Below, piece by piece: positions 51,919 through 61,031 of a stretch of 64,000 nucleotides of DNA. This DNA comes from Bacteroidales bacterium (GTDB taxonomy: Bacteria; Bacteroidota; Bacteroidia; Bacteroidales; UBA10428). Location of the stretch: assembly GCA_016931575.1 (NCBI GenBank), contig JAFGEO010000055.1, positions 1-64,000 of the forward strand, given 5' to 3'. The notes under the pieces are model-generated. The model ran no database searches. It saw nothing but the letters and a program-made list of their open reading frames with translations, and was not told where the DNA came from. Position 1 is the stretch's first letter; every line of letters starts with the position of its first letter. The translations under genes were made by a program, and so were the position numbers.

Positions 51919-52990
51919 CGTGCTTGTTACTAATGTGTTTTTTATTCTTCTTAAAATCCTTGATAAATTTTCCCAAGTCTTTATCTTTTTTCCTTTTTTC
52001 AGCCTGGGAGAGTGAAAAATGTTCGCTTTCCCTTTCCATTCTCAGGAAATTCCGATAGGTGTTATCGTCAATTTTCCCTTGCTGTACTGCTGCAATTACT
52101 GCACAACCTTCCTCGTGGGCGTGGGAGCAATCGCTGTACCTGCATTCGCTGGCAAGCAGAGTGATTTCCCGGAAAGTTAGTTCCATCCCGGATACAGAAT
52201 CAGCTATTCCGACTTCCCGGATCCCCGGATTGTCGATGAAGATCCCCCCGTCAGGAAGTATGTGTAGCTGCCGGTGGCTGGTAGTATGTTTACCCTTGTT
52301 AGTCGAGGAACTGATTTCCCGGGTCTCCATGATTTTTTCGTTGGCCAGGGTATTAAGCAGGGTTGATTTGCCAACTCCTGAAGAACCGAGAAGGCAGTAG
52401 GTGCAACCTTTCCTGATATGCTGCCTGAGTGCTTCGAATCCTCCCCTGGTCAGGTTGCTTACCGCTACGACCGGGATATTACCAATCCTTTCAATAAGCT
52501 GTTGCTTCAGGCTTTGAAGTTCATCCTCAGCAATCAGGTCTGTTTTGCTCAGTAGAATCAAGGGCGTGATTTTTGACTCGTAGCAGATTGTCAGATACCG
52601 CTCCAGGCGATTCAGGTTAAAATCCCTGTCAACTGCCTGAACGATCCATGCCCTGTCAATATTGCATGCAATCAGCTGCTTTTCTCCATGCTTCCCGACA
52701 GCCTCTCTTTCCAGGACTGTGGTTCTTGGAAAAACGGAATGGATGATTACCTTATCGCTGTCGTAGGCAGAAACTGCAACCCAATCTCCCACTGCGGGGA
52801 AATCAAGACGGCTTTTAGCCGCAAACCTGAGGTTGCCAATTACCTCAGCATCTTTTTCTCCCTCCTCATCCATGACATGATACCGGTCACGGTGCTCTGC
52901 GCTGACCCTGGCTACACCGAAATCAGTCAATCCTTGTTCCTGCCTGCACTTCTCAAAAACAGTGCTATATCCTATATCTTCAAGTTTCAT
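51911..52990 (-). CDS. rsgA: Ribosome small subunit-dependent GTPase A
   Basis: RsgA/YjeQ is a 30S-assembly GTPase that releases RbfA. An N-terminal OB-fold (about 20-90) precedes a circularly permuted GTPase: G4 LLSKTDLI (about 147-153) comes before G1 LLGSSGVGKSTLL (201-212) and G3 DNPGIREVG. A C-terminal zinc finger CRYSDCSHAHEEGC follows. 359 residues, slightly long because of a basic C-terminal tail (KDFKKNKKHISNK). Confidence 0.97.
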   Translation of the reverse strand: MKLEDIGYSTVFEKCRQEQGLTDFGVARVSAEHRDRYHVMDEEGEKDAEVIGNLRFAAKSRLDFPAVGDWVAVSAYDSDKVIIHSVFPRTTVLEREAVGKHGEKQLIACNIDRAWIVQAVDRDFNLNRLERYLTICYESKITPLILLSKTDLIAEDELQSLKQQLIERIGNIPVVAVSNLTRGGFEALRQHIRKGCTYCLLGSSGVGKSTLLNTLANEKIMETREISSSTNKGKHTTSHRQLHILPDGGIFIDNPGIREVGIADSVSGMELTFREITLLASECRYSDCSHAHEEGCAVIAAVQQGKIDDNTYRNFLRMERESEHFSLSQAEKRKKDKDLGKFIKDFKKNKKHISNKHDD

Positions 52991-53030
52991 TAAACTAAAC
53001 GTTGATTCTGCGGACCAAAGTTAAGCCTGC

Positions 53031-54077
53031 CTATTCAAAATCTGAATCTTTTAATGCTTTATAACGGTTTCCCCAGAACTTATATTTTGTAAGAGAGGTG
53101 CACTCAACCAGTATTCTCACGAATTTATAGGGTAGTAGTGAGTGAACCAGCCTGTATCCAAGGGTAAGGATAAGAAAAAATACTCCGGTTTTCAGCAGAA
53201 AACCTGCCACTGGTCCCAGGATAAATTCCAGATCAAAGACCGGATCAAGGATAAGGTTCCAGACGATGATCGAGGAGAAGGCCAGGATTGCCGCGACATA
53301 CCCATGGCCCGTGTGAATGGCCTTTTTGGGGCATTGACTCATGCAGTGCATACAGCTTTCGCAATTATAGGTCCAGAAAGGCCTGTTATTAACGGATTTA
53401 ATGGCTTTTACAGGGCACTGTTCAATGCATACCCCGCAATTGTCGCATGCTCCGGAGGGATAAAAGGTCTTGGCAAACAGAAACCTTCCGAAGAGATAGT
53501 AGAGAATGGCAACCGGAGCAAACGGAATATCCCAGATATTTTCATACCAGTTTTTGAAACTGCGTTTACCGTTGAGTAATTCTTCTGCCAGCAGGCAAAC
53601 CCGCTTTTTGTTTTTTTTATGGATCCAGCTGACCGTAGGTTTGTTCAGTGCCGGATGAAGCGAGAGCCAATTCGAAGGAAGGTCTATGGGGGCCATACCC
53701 TGAATATGGTACCCCTTCAGTTTGAGGATCATTCCGGAAAGCAGGAAGGCGATACCGGTCAGCCCGGGAGTCACAAAATTTCCAATCTTCATTCCGGCCC
53801 TGGTATTCATCAACACAATCCGGTTACTTCCCTTTGGGAACCGCATAATGAAATGCAGCATGGCAGGGGGATAGTTGAATCCGTGAATGGGTGAGACAAA
53901 GATAATCAGGGCATCATTTGCAGGTTTGCCTATATGTAAACGGTCCATTTTACCGATGTTTATACTTTGTGATGGGATTTCCCTGCATTCAGCCACCCGG
54001 GCAAACCACTCAGCTACCTTGGCTGAGTTACCGGTACCCGTGAAATAATAGATTGTTATGCGTTCAGGATTAGGCAT
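53031..54077 (-). CDS. EFR1-type flavodoxin-ferredoxin membrane protein
   Basis: A 348-residue protein: a flavodoxin-like domain at the start (ITIYYFTGTGNSAKVAEW, FVSPIHGFNYPP), a bacterial-type ferredoxin with two [4Fe-4S] motifs near 215-255 (CDNCGVCIEQCPVKAI and CESCMHCMSQCPKKAI), and two C-terminal membrane helices. This fused redox architecture is typical of strict anaerobes and serves low-potential electron transfer; the partner is unknown. Not adjacent to the apr-qmo operon. Single gene. Confidence 0.9.
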   Translation of the reverse strand: MPNPERITIYYFTGTGNSAKVAEWFARVAECREIPSQSINIGKMDRLHIGKPANDALIIFVSPIHGFNYPPAMLHFIMRFPKGSNRIVLMNTRAGMKIGNFVTPGLTGIAFLLSGMILKLKGYHIQGMAPIDLPSNWLSLHPALNKPTVSWIHKKNKKRVCLLAEELLNGKRSFKNWYENIWDIPFAPVAILYYLFGRFLFAKTFYPSGACDNCGVCIEQCPVKAIKSVNNRPFWTYNCESCMHCMSQCPKKAIHTGHGYVAAILAFSSIIVWNLILDPVFDLEFILGPVAGFLLKTGVFFLILTLGYRLVHSLLPYKFVRILVECTSLTKYKFWGNRYKALKDSDFE

Positions 54078-54271
54078 TGGAATTGGTTTAATAGCACCAA
54101 AATTAAACTATAAACTGAAACTACAAAGTCCGTCCAAACCTTAAGTGGGAAAGAGGGCTGGCTGCTATCGGTTTGCCATTCACAACGGAGTTCAATTACT
54201 ATCTGGTATGCTGGGATTGAGCAATGGGATAGGCCAGGTAGTTACGAATCGAAAACAAACCAGCCTTTTAA

Positions 54272-55054
54272 TCACAGGACCTCCAGCCCAGTTCCCTTCT
54301 CCAGAAAATCACATAATTCGCTCACAAACCTGGCTGCCGGCGATCCGTCGATAATGGCGTGATCGAATGAAAAAGAGAGGCACAGATGCTCCTGGTTTTC
54401 CAGCTTTCCATCGGTCAGGACAGGGCGATTTACCATGCCGCCAACCGTGAGCATAACTGTAGAAGAGCCATGGGGGATAAACCATCCGGAGTTTTTCCCG
54501 TTCATGCCAACGGCTGAAATGCATGCAACACCATACCGGATCTGCATGCCGATGTGTCCTGAAGCCAGGCTGAAAAAGCTGCTCATGAGAAAGTCAGGAA
54601 TATGGCGAACCCAATGCATTTTACCCAGACTGCCCAGTTCTTTACCCTGATGTGCCTGTGCTTCACGGATTTCCTCATGGATCTCCCGGAAGCTCTTTTT
54701 CTGGGCATTCTGAATTCCAAGGGGTTCGGGAACCAGCTCCCCCTTCAGCTTTCGTTCTACAAGGACCGATACGGTCACATCATCCAGCATGATCATCCTT
54801 TTACCTTTGCGAAAGGCGTTCATTTCAGGATGCTTTGCCAGTACCCGAGCAAGGCCATATACCAAAAATGCAGTAAACGACAGGCTCTCCCCATGTTTTG
54901 CCTTATGTTCCCGGAGAATACTGCGTGGATAGCTGACATTAATTTCCGTGAGACTATGGATCATATGTTTTTTACCGGTGGTGCGAATAGAGACGCCCAC
55001 CATTTTTCGATTAAAGCTTAAAGGTATTTTTTGATAGCCTCGTTTCTTCTTCAT
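54272..55054 (-). CDS. Stand-alone 2-oxoacid dehydrogenase E2-type acyltransferase domain
   Basis: 260 residues comprising only the chloramphenicol-acetyltransferase-like catalytic core of E2 proteins. The active-site HxxxDG is present (SFDHAIIDGSPAARF) and the fold runs the full length (SFTAFLVYGLARVLAKHPEMNA, IIMLDDVTVSVLVE-like strand). No lipoyl or E1/E3-binding domains, and no dehydrogenase genes nearby, so it cannot be an ordinary complex component on its own. It may acylate another acceptor. An FNR-like palindrome lies in front of it and a Crp/Fnr gene is 95 bases upstream. Confidence 0.85.
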   Translation of the reverse strand: MKKKRGYQKIPLSFNRKMVGVSIRTTGKKHMIHSLTEINVSYPRSILREHKAKHGESLSFTAFLVYGLARVLAKHPEMNAFRKGKRMIMLDDVTVSVLVERKLKGELVPEPLGIQNAQKKSFREIHEEIREAQAHQGKELGSLGKMHWVRHIPDFLMSSFFSLASGHIGMQIRYGVACISAVGMNGKNSGWFIPHGSSTVMLTVGGMVNRPVLTDGKLENQEHLCLSFSFDHAIIDGSPAARFVSELCDFLEKGTGLEVL

Positions 55055-55109
55055 GCCTTAGAGGTGATTTTTTGATTTTCAAAGGTAAACCCTTTCCGGG
55101 AACAGCATG

Positions 55110-55125
55110 TTTGACAATTGTCAAA
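55110..55125. promoter_or_regulatory. FNR-like palindromic operator TTTGACAATTGTCAAA
   Basis: A perfect 16-base palindrome. It contains TTGAC-aatt-GTCAA, the half-site and 4-base spacing of FNR/CRP-family boxes (TTGAT-N4-ATCAA). It is 55 bases upstream of the E2-like ATG and just downstream of the Crp/Fnr-family gene, so it is a likely site for that regulator. Confidence 0.65.
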
Positions 55126-55149
55126 AAAAGGGATTTACGCTGGGTTTCC

Positions 55150-55719
55150 TTAAACAGGTGATTTGCGGATCCTGCTCAGCGTCGCAATATCCATGCCCAG
55201 GTACGATGCAATATGCCCGATGGGGACCACCCTGGAAAGTTTCGGGTAGCGTTTACAAAAATCCGAATATCGCTCTGCAGCCGACATGGTCTGAAATTGA
55301 AGACTCCTTTCCGAAAGCTTTTTGTTTTTCAACTCGCTCACATCTTTACAAACCTTTTGCCAGGCGGGGAGCTTTTCCTGAAGCGCCACGTAATCCTTTT
55401 GCAGTAATATAATCAGTTCGCTGGGGATGTAAGTCTGGACAGATTCTTCAGCAGGTTTCAGATCATTGAAGCTATCAGGAAGTATTATGACGGTCCCCGG
55501 AACAAAAAACTGGCAGGTGATCTCCCGGCCATCCTCATGGTCCCTAAAGCTGCGAAGTATACCTGTTCTGACATAAGCCAGCCGGTCGCATACCTCTCCG
55601 TGCCGGCAGAAAAATTCGCGCGATTCAAGTGTTTCAGCTGTAAAGTGGGAGATACTTATTTTCCAGTCGGTTTCAGTAAAGCCATAATGACCGGTAAGGA
55701 TGTCTTTAAAACTACTCAT
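55150..55719 (-). CDS. Crp/Fnr-family transcriptional regulator
   Basis: A 189-residue regulator of the short Bacteroidota type. The cyclic-nucleotide-binding-like barrel lies at about 20-115 (LAYVRTGILRSF, ITCQFFVPGTVII) and a helix-turn-helix at about 150-185 (IGHIASYLGMDIATLSRIRK). No Cys array for an FNR-type Fe-S cluster is seen, so the signal is unknown. The gene precedes the E2-like gene on the same strand, with the palindrome between them. Confidence 0.9.
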   Translation of the reverse strand: MSSFKDILTGHYGFTETDWKISISHFTAETLESREFFCRHGEVCDRLAYVRTGILRSFRDHEDGREITCQFFVPGTVIILPDSFNDLKPAEESVQTYIPSELIILLQKDYVALQEKLPAWQKVCKDVSELKNKKLSERSLQFQTMSAAERYSDFCKRYPKLSRVVPIGHIASYLGMDIATLSRIRKSPV

Positions 55720-55827
55720 AGACAGGCATTTTGCGGTTAGGGGTTTAACTTTCTCTGTACTTTAATAGCTGTAAGAGTCAGGAATAGATTTGTTGGCAAT
55801 ATGGTATTTCTTTTCATTCCGGATAAT

Positions 55828-56634
55828 CTATCGGTTGATATTCCCGGCGCCACCCCAATCGCGGAGTATGAGGGATGCAGCCAGGGCACCTTCATACATG
55901 GCCCGGGGAATGTCCCTGTGCCGGAAATAATTCAGGGAAAAAGCCGCCTGGTAACAATCTCCGCATCCGGTAGTATCTATGACTTTATCCACCGGGAGGG
56001 CGGCTTGATGATAGCTCTCACCCTGCAAGAATGCGCAGCTTCCTGCTGCCCCCAGGGTAACTACTACCAGTTTCCCGGTTTCATTAGCCAGCGCCTGATA
56101 TCGGTCAAGAAGCTCCGGTCTGGCTGCAATAAAGGCAATATCCGTGTAAAGTAGGGTATCGTCCATTGAAAGTCCGTTTTCAATATCCAGGTAATCCACC
56201 GTAAGGAACTGTGTAGCTTTTTTCCTTCGGATCATTTCGGGAAAATTGGGATTATTGCCCGGCATGGCGATTAGGTCCTGACCGGAAACGAACCGCCAGT
56301 CCTCTTCCGAAAGCAGAAAAGTCTCATAGACGCCCCCATTCCACGTTCCTTCGATGCCAAATCGTTCGCCGGTTTCATCCACGAACAGTTGGTTGCTGGC
56401 GGTTGAACCCGGCTTGCTGTATATTCGACGGCTATCTATGCCGGCTTTCTCCAGGAATTCAAGGATCATCTCAGCGTACAGGTCCTTACCTACACAGGCA
56501 ATCATTGAAATGTCTGAATCCGGGTCTAGTTGTTTCCACATGGCTGCCAGGTTCAGGGAATTTCCGCCGATGCAGGTTTTTTGTATCTGAGGGTAGTAAT
56601 CCACACAGCAGGTTGTCAGAGCCAGGAGTTTCAT
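55828..56634 (-). CDS. PfkB-family sugar kinase
   Basis: A 268-residue ribokinase-fold kinase. The substrate-site GGNSLNLAAMWKQL lies near the N-terminus. The C-terminal DTTGCGDCYQAAF carries the anion hole and catalytic Asp, and VVTLGAAGSCAFLQG supplies the nucleotide site. Length and layout are like fructoselysine 6-kinase or related amino-sugar kinases, but specificity cannot be assigned. Single gene. Confidence 0.9.
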   Translation of the reverse strand: MKLLALTTCCVDYYPQIQKTCIGGNSLNLAAMWKQLDPDSDISMIACVGKDLYAEMILEFLEKAGIDSRRIYSKPGSTASNQLFVDETGERFGIEGTWNGGVYETFLLSEEDWRFVSGQDLIAMPGNNPNFPEMIRRKKATQFLTVDYLDIENGLSMDDTLLYTDIAFIAARPELLDRYQALANETGKLVVVTLGAAGSCAFLQGESYHQAALPVDKVIDTTGCGDCYQAAFSLNYFRHRDIPRAMYEGALAASLILRDWGGAGNINR

Positions 56635-56758
56635 GATAGTCGTTTACGCAATATTAAGGAACGTAGCACAAATCCTGAGCATAAATAATTGCATAATTTT
56701 GGGTAAAAGGAGCGAATGAGGATATTGCTTGTTACAAATCACCCTCTGATGATCCGGG

Positions 56759-57256
56759 TTAATAGATGAGTTTTTCTTTTCTCATGATCTGGCAGGCCCT
56801 TTCCGTTTCAGCATGACCGCTGTCCGCTGCATCAGGCAGTATGATAAGCTTTCGTCTTTTTTTTCCTTTTGGTGTTTTGAAGATAAATTTCACAGTAGCA
56901 CGGCTGATACCCTTTATACCAGGCTTTAACCTGACCCGTATGATCATGTTACGGTCAATTTTAATGATTTTTGATCTGATCAGGTTGATCATCATATTGA
57001 TGATCCTGTATAGTGCAATGACAGCCAGAATGATGGCAGGTGTAATCCTGTTAATGGTTGCCAGGTACAAACCGCCGAATAAGAGCAGGAAAATCAACAG
57101 GAAATCCAGGATAGGACGCCACCAGCTTATTTTTAGGAGATTAGATTTGGGTTCATCTTCGATTTTACCATTGCTTGTGAATAGGATCTGGTCCGGCAAG
57201 ATGTGACAATATCCGCTTTTAACTCTGAATTTATTATCGTTATGTGTGGAATCCAT
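56759..57256 (-). CDS. Hypothetical membrane protein
   Basis: 165 residues with two membrane helices (about 48-85) between a short cytosolic head and a basic C-terminal domain with strands (MIIRVRLKPGIKGISRATVKFIF, GKKRRKLIIL). Layout recalls small bPH-like membrane proteins, but no family is recognised. Single gene. Confidence 0.7.
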   Translation of the reverse strand: MDSTHNDNKFRVKSGYCHILPDQILFTSNGKIEDEPKSNLLKISWWRPILDFLLIFLLLFGGLYLATINRITPAIILAVIALYRIINMMINLIRSKIIKIDRNMIIRVRLKPGIKGISRATVKFIFKTPKGKKRRKLIILPDAADSGHAETERACQIMRKEKLIY

Positions 57257-57747
57257 GAGGTGATCCTGTGCGTTAGGGATTCAGGTTTATAGGGTATTAG
57301 TTACTAAGTGAGTGCTGCCTTTTTAAGTCGTATTTCTTTTTTATTCCGGGAAATTCCTGCACAAAGATAAAGGAACATTTTGTAAAAAAAATGCTTGAAA
57401 ATTACTCCGGAGCAACACAGATTCAGGTTTTCCAAGGAAGTGTATTAATTTCACTTGTCATGTCTCAGACCTGAAGAGTCTGGTTGAAATTCTCTTCCCC
57501 AAATCTATGAATTATTCTTGTGAAAAGCTTGAAAGCCGATCCTTTATAAAGTCCTGCTCTCACTATTTCATAATAATATACCAGCGATAATGTTGCGGGC
57601 TTTTATTAAGTAAGTTAATTTAATAAACAGGCTTTCACAGGTTATTCGGAGGTTAAGGTAGTCAACTCAGCTATTTCGAAACGAGATTACATAGCAGTAA
57701 TTTCTATCTTTGGATCCTGATAGTATTGATAACAAAACCATAAACTG
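57257..57747. other. Intergenic region upstream of the GH9 gene, with nested inverted repeats
   Basis: No gene is supported in these 491 bases. Nested arms occur at 57447-57491: AATTTCA ... TGAAATT outside and CAGAC-ctgaaga-GTCTG inside. A promoter box is annotated at 57705-57712. The A/T-rich tract near 57380 has no recognised motif. Confidence 0.4.
57705..57712 (+). promoter_or_regulatory. -7 promoter box before the GH9 gene
   Basis: TATCTTTG, an exact TAnnTTTG match, 35 bases before the ATG at 57748, implying a leader of about 29 bases. Confidence 0.5.
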
Positions 57748-59805
57748 ATGAATCAATTCCGGAGATTTTTTGTCTCAATCCTCCTTGGGCTAAGCATACA
57801 AACCTGCATTTTTGCCCAGCTTACGCTGCAGGACATTCATACTGCTTCAGACCAGATTCTGGTCCTGCTTTTTACCAGTCCTGAGTATAACCTGGATGAT
57901 CTCAATACAGATGATATTTCAGCCTGGACGGTTAACGGAAAGCCGGCAAAAGCTCTGTTTCGGTCTTCGGCACATGCCGAGGGCGCGGAGCATTTTGTAT
58001 ACCTCGAAACTGATCGGTTTGAGACCGGCAAAAGCTATGCTATTCAAACGCCCTATGGAAACGGGGACATTGTCTTTGATGCGAAGGAGATCCTGTGTGA
58101 ATCAATTAAAACTAATCAAGCCGGATACAGTGCATTATCAAATGTCCGGTATGCGAATTTTGCTATTTGGACCGGCACCGGAGGGGGCAGAAAAATTGAC
58201 GGTGTTGTTCCCGGCTATGAAGTCATTGATCAACATTCCGGGGAAGTAGTTCTCCGGGGAACCATGGAGGAGTTGGGGCAGGATGACTCTTCCGGTGATT
58301 TTGTCTATCGCATAGATCTTTCCGAAGTCAGCGAAGGGGGACCATACAAAATTGTAGTTGAAGGCTACGGTTCATCCTGGCCCTTTGGGATTGGTGACGA
58401 GTTTTCCAGGAAGCTGGCATATACCATTTTCAGGGCGCAGTATCTGCAGCGCTGTGGTTGTCCCATTGAAAAACCGGCTATTCGAAAGAAAGCCTGTCAT
58501 TCCCTGGTCTATGATGTCGACGGACCAATAGGCGAAGCCAATATTGAAGTGCTTGGGAATGAACCGCACTTCAGTTGCTACGGGGGGTATCATGATGCCG
58601 GTGATGCTGATCGCCGGGCCTACCATATTGTCAATCCTATCGTGAACCTGATGATTTATGAGGCCTTCCCGGAATATTTTTTCGACGGGCAGTATGATAT
58701 TCCCGGAGAGTTTGATGAGGAGTATACCATCCTGAGCTATACCAATGACATTCCCGATATTCTGGATGAGGCTGCATGGGGTACCCTGGTATGGGAGTAC
58801 CTGCAAAATCCGGATGGCAGCATTCACTTTGGAACTGAGACAAAAGGTTATCCCGATCCATTTGATGCGCCCATGGATCAGGATGACAAGATGTATGGAA
58901 CAGTAAAAACTGACCCACGCGCTACCTGTACCGGTGCGGGATTATTTATGCATCTCGCCCGTTTGATAGCGCCTTACGATTCCGCACATTCAGTAAAACT
59001 TGTTGAGCGGGCAGAAAGAGCCATGTCAGCAGGACAAGAGGATATGCAGGATCCGGAGAAATTGTACTATTCTATTCAAAAATATCTTCTTACAGGGGAT
59101 GAGACCTCGCACAACATGATTCGTGAGCTATACACCATTGTCGATTCGATGGAATATCATATTTTCCGCACACAGGGCTATTCACTTAACGATATCCATT
59201 TCGATAACCCTGCTTACTTGTTTAGTTATGTCATTGAAAAAGAAAGACCCACGGATCAACATATCGTTGAATATTTTAAAAATGCTCTCAGGGCAACTGC
59301 CGATCGTAACCTGGAAATTCTGAACCAGACTGCATATCCTGTCGGAGCGATAAAAGGTGATGGTTGGGGGCGCTATGTGCGTCAGCCCATGTATGCAGGA
59401 GCTCCTATGCTCTGCTGGAGCCTTACTGGTGAACAGAAGTATGTTGATGGAGCATCGCAGTTGATGGATTACAAACTGGGACTGAATCCTTTAGGAATGA
59501 GTTATGTTACCGGACTGGGATTTCATTCACCCCATAATCCTCACGACAGGGAAAGTGCTTATACCAAAAAAACCGGCCTTGGACTTAAACCCGGAATCAC
59601 CATTTTTGGTCCCGGTATTGCCGGAGGGTGGTACAAGCCAAAGATATTGCCCCCGGTTGATCAACGTGCCACTGAGCGTATCTTTGACGACGATCTCAGG
59701 TTGATCTATTACACAGAGTTTACCATCTTTGAAACCATGAGTCATGACGCATTATATACTGTTTTGGCAGGAGGTGGAAAGTGGAACGGGCAGGATCCCT
59801 ATTAG
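57748..59805 (+). CDS. Glycoside hydrolase family 9 enzyme with N-terminal Ig-like domain
   Basis: A 685-residue exported beta-glucanase-type enzyme. Signal peptide to about 24, a beta-sandwich to about 110, a CelD-N/Ig-like domain beginning ESIKTNQAGYSALSNVRYA, then the (alpha/alpha)6 core. The catalytic Asp region is GGYHDAGDADRR, and the His motif is VTGLGFHSPHNPHDRES. The C-terminal acid Glu motif, usually N-E-V, reads YYTEFTIFETMSHDALY. Probably acts on beta-1,4-linked glucans or related gluco-oligosaccharides; exact activity (endo, exo or glucosidase) is uncertain. Single gene. Confidence 0.93.
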   Translation: MNQFRRFFVSILLGLSIQTCIFAQLTLQDIHTASDQILVLLFTSPEYNLDDLNTDDISAWTVNGKPAKALFRSSAHAEGAEHFVYLETDRFETGKSYAIQTPYGNGDIVFDAKEILCESIKTNQAGYSALSNVRYANFAIWTGTGGGRKIDGVVPGYEVIDQHSGEVVLRGTMEELGQDDSSGDFVYRIDLSEVSEGGPYKIVVEGYGSSWPFGIGDEFSRKLAYTIFRAQYLQRCGCPIEKPAIRKKACHSLVYDVDGPIGEANIEVLGNEPHFSCYGGYHDAGDADRRAYHIVNPIVNLMIYEAFPEYFFDGQYDIPGEFDEEYTILSYTNDIPDILDEAAWGTLVWEYLQNPDGSIHFGTETKGYPDPFDAPMDQDDKMYGTVKTDPRATCTGAGLFMHLARLIAPYDSAHSVKLVERAERAMSAGQEDMQDPEKLYYSIQKYLLTGDETSHNMIRELYTIVDSMEYHIFRTQGYSLNDIHFDNPAYLFSYVIEKERPTDQHIVEYFKNALRATADRNLEILNQTAYPVGAIKGDGWGRYVRQPMYAGAPMLCWSLTGEQKYVDGASQLMDYKLGLNPLGMSYVTGLGFHSPHNPHDRESAYTKKTGLGLKPGITIFGPGIAGGWYKPKILPPVDQRATERIFDDDLRLIYYTEFTIFETMSHDALYTVLAGGGKWNGQDPY

Positions 59806-59999
59806 CCGGATCTGTTCAAATTTCCGGAAGGATTGATCCCGTCTGGAAATAAAAGTCTATATTTAGCGTACTATCTCAAGTTGCTACAATTCATAAATAA
59901 TACCCTGAGGCGTTTGATATTTGCCGCTGATTATGAGAATATAACATGAAACATACTTAAAATAACTCTGATTAAGCAATACATTAAAAAGTTCACATT

Positions 60000-60893
60000 A
60001 TGAAGAAAAATTGGTTATTACTTGGTCTGATGCTGGTTGCGACGTTAATCGCATGTGATTCCGGCTCAGATTCAAAAAGTTCTAAAAAGGATGAGGATAA
60101 ATCCATGCCCTCCCTGGAGATTGGTGAAGTATCCGATGAGCCCGTGCTCCTGCGGTATAAATTTACTCCCGGTGAAAGGGTAAATTATGACTATACAATG
60201 CTGATGGAGATGGATCTTGGAGGTTATGGCGAAATGGAAATGGATATGGCATTTAACGGGTACTATGATGTGGATACGGTTTACCCCGATGGATATGCGC
60301 TTGTTATGATGTATATCAAAAAGGTGAAATTCGATATCTCAGGCATGCCGGGAATGGAGGTAAACTATGATTCTGATAAAAAATCGGATCGTTCCAATCA
60401 GGAATATTACCAGATGAACGAACTGCTTGATGAAGCAGTACCTACCCTGGTTTCATCTCTTGGAGAAGTTGGTGATCTTGATGCTAACCCTCATTCAAGA
60501 ACGTTTGCCGCTGCCAGCTCCCTGCTTAATAATGAGCAATTTCAGAACCTGATCGACGGATCCTTTCAGCAGTTAAGCCTGGATTCAATCCGTACCGGGG
60601 AGAAATACGAAGGGGGCCAGTTAAAAATTGGGAACTCAATGAACATGGATATGGATTTCAAAGGATCTTACCTTGTAAAAGCCGTTTCAAAGGATAAAAA
60701 GATTGCTGTCCTTAAGCCGATCGTCGAACTCACCGGGGAGTCGATCAAGGATGTAGATATGGATGGTGAGATTATATTCAACGTGGAAAGGGGAAATGTT
60801 GATGAATCATACATAAAGGCTGACTTTGATATGGAAATGGAAGGGCAGAGCTTTACTTCAAAGGTAAAACTAACCTACAAGTCCGATTCATAG
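60000..60893 (+). CDS. DUF6263-like lipoprotein
   Basis: A 297-residue lipoprotein (lipobox TLIAC, Cys about 19) with a Ser/Lys/Asp-rich linker. The mature part has repeated Met/Asp strands (MLMEMDLGGYGEMEMDMAFNG, INSMNMDMDFKG-like) typical of DUF6263-type proteins in Bacteroidota. No catalytic residues. Single gene ending in a strong terminator. Confidence 0.8.
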   Translation: MKKNWLLLGLMLVATLIACDSGSDSKSSKKDEDKSMPSLEIGEVSDEPVLLRYKFTPGERVNYDYTMLMEMDLGGYGEMEMDMAFNGYYDVDTVYPDGYALVMMYIKKVKFDISGMPGMEVNYDSDKKSDRSNQEYYQMNELLDEAVPTLVSSLGEVGDLDANPHSRTFAAASSLLNNEQFQNLIDGSFQQLSLDSIRTGEKYEGGQLKIGNSMNMDMDFKGSYLVKAVSKDKKIAVLKPIVELTGESIKDVDMDGEIIFNVERGNVDESYIKADFDMEMEGQSFTSKVKLTYKSDS

Positions 60894-60915
60894 GAACTCT
60901 TTTGGAAAAGATCTC

Positions 60916-60957
60916 GAACTGTGGTTGAGTTTCCCTAATTCAGCCACAGTTCTTTTT
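60916..60957 (+). terminator. Rho-independent terminator after the DUF6263-like gene
   Basis: GAACTGTGGTTGA ... TCAGCCACAGTTC, a 13-base stem with one G-T pair and an 11-base loop, followed by TTTTT, 22 bases after the stop. Confidence 0.88.
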
Positions 60958-61031
60958 CAATTACATAAATTGTAAAAACCTATGGGCCGTCTGACTGCGG
61001 CAACTATTTCCTGTACAAAGGATCAGGAGTT

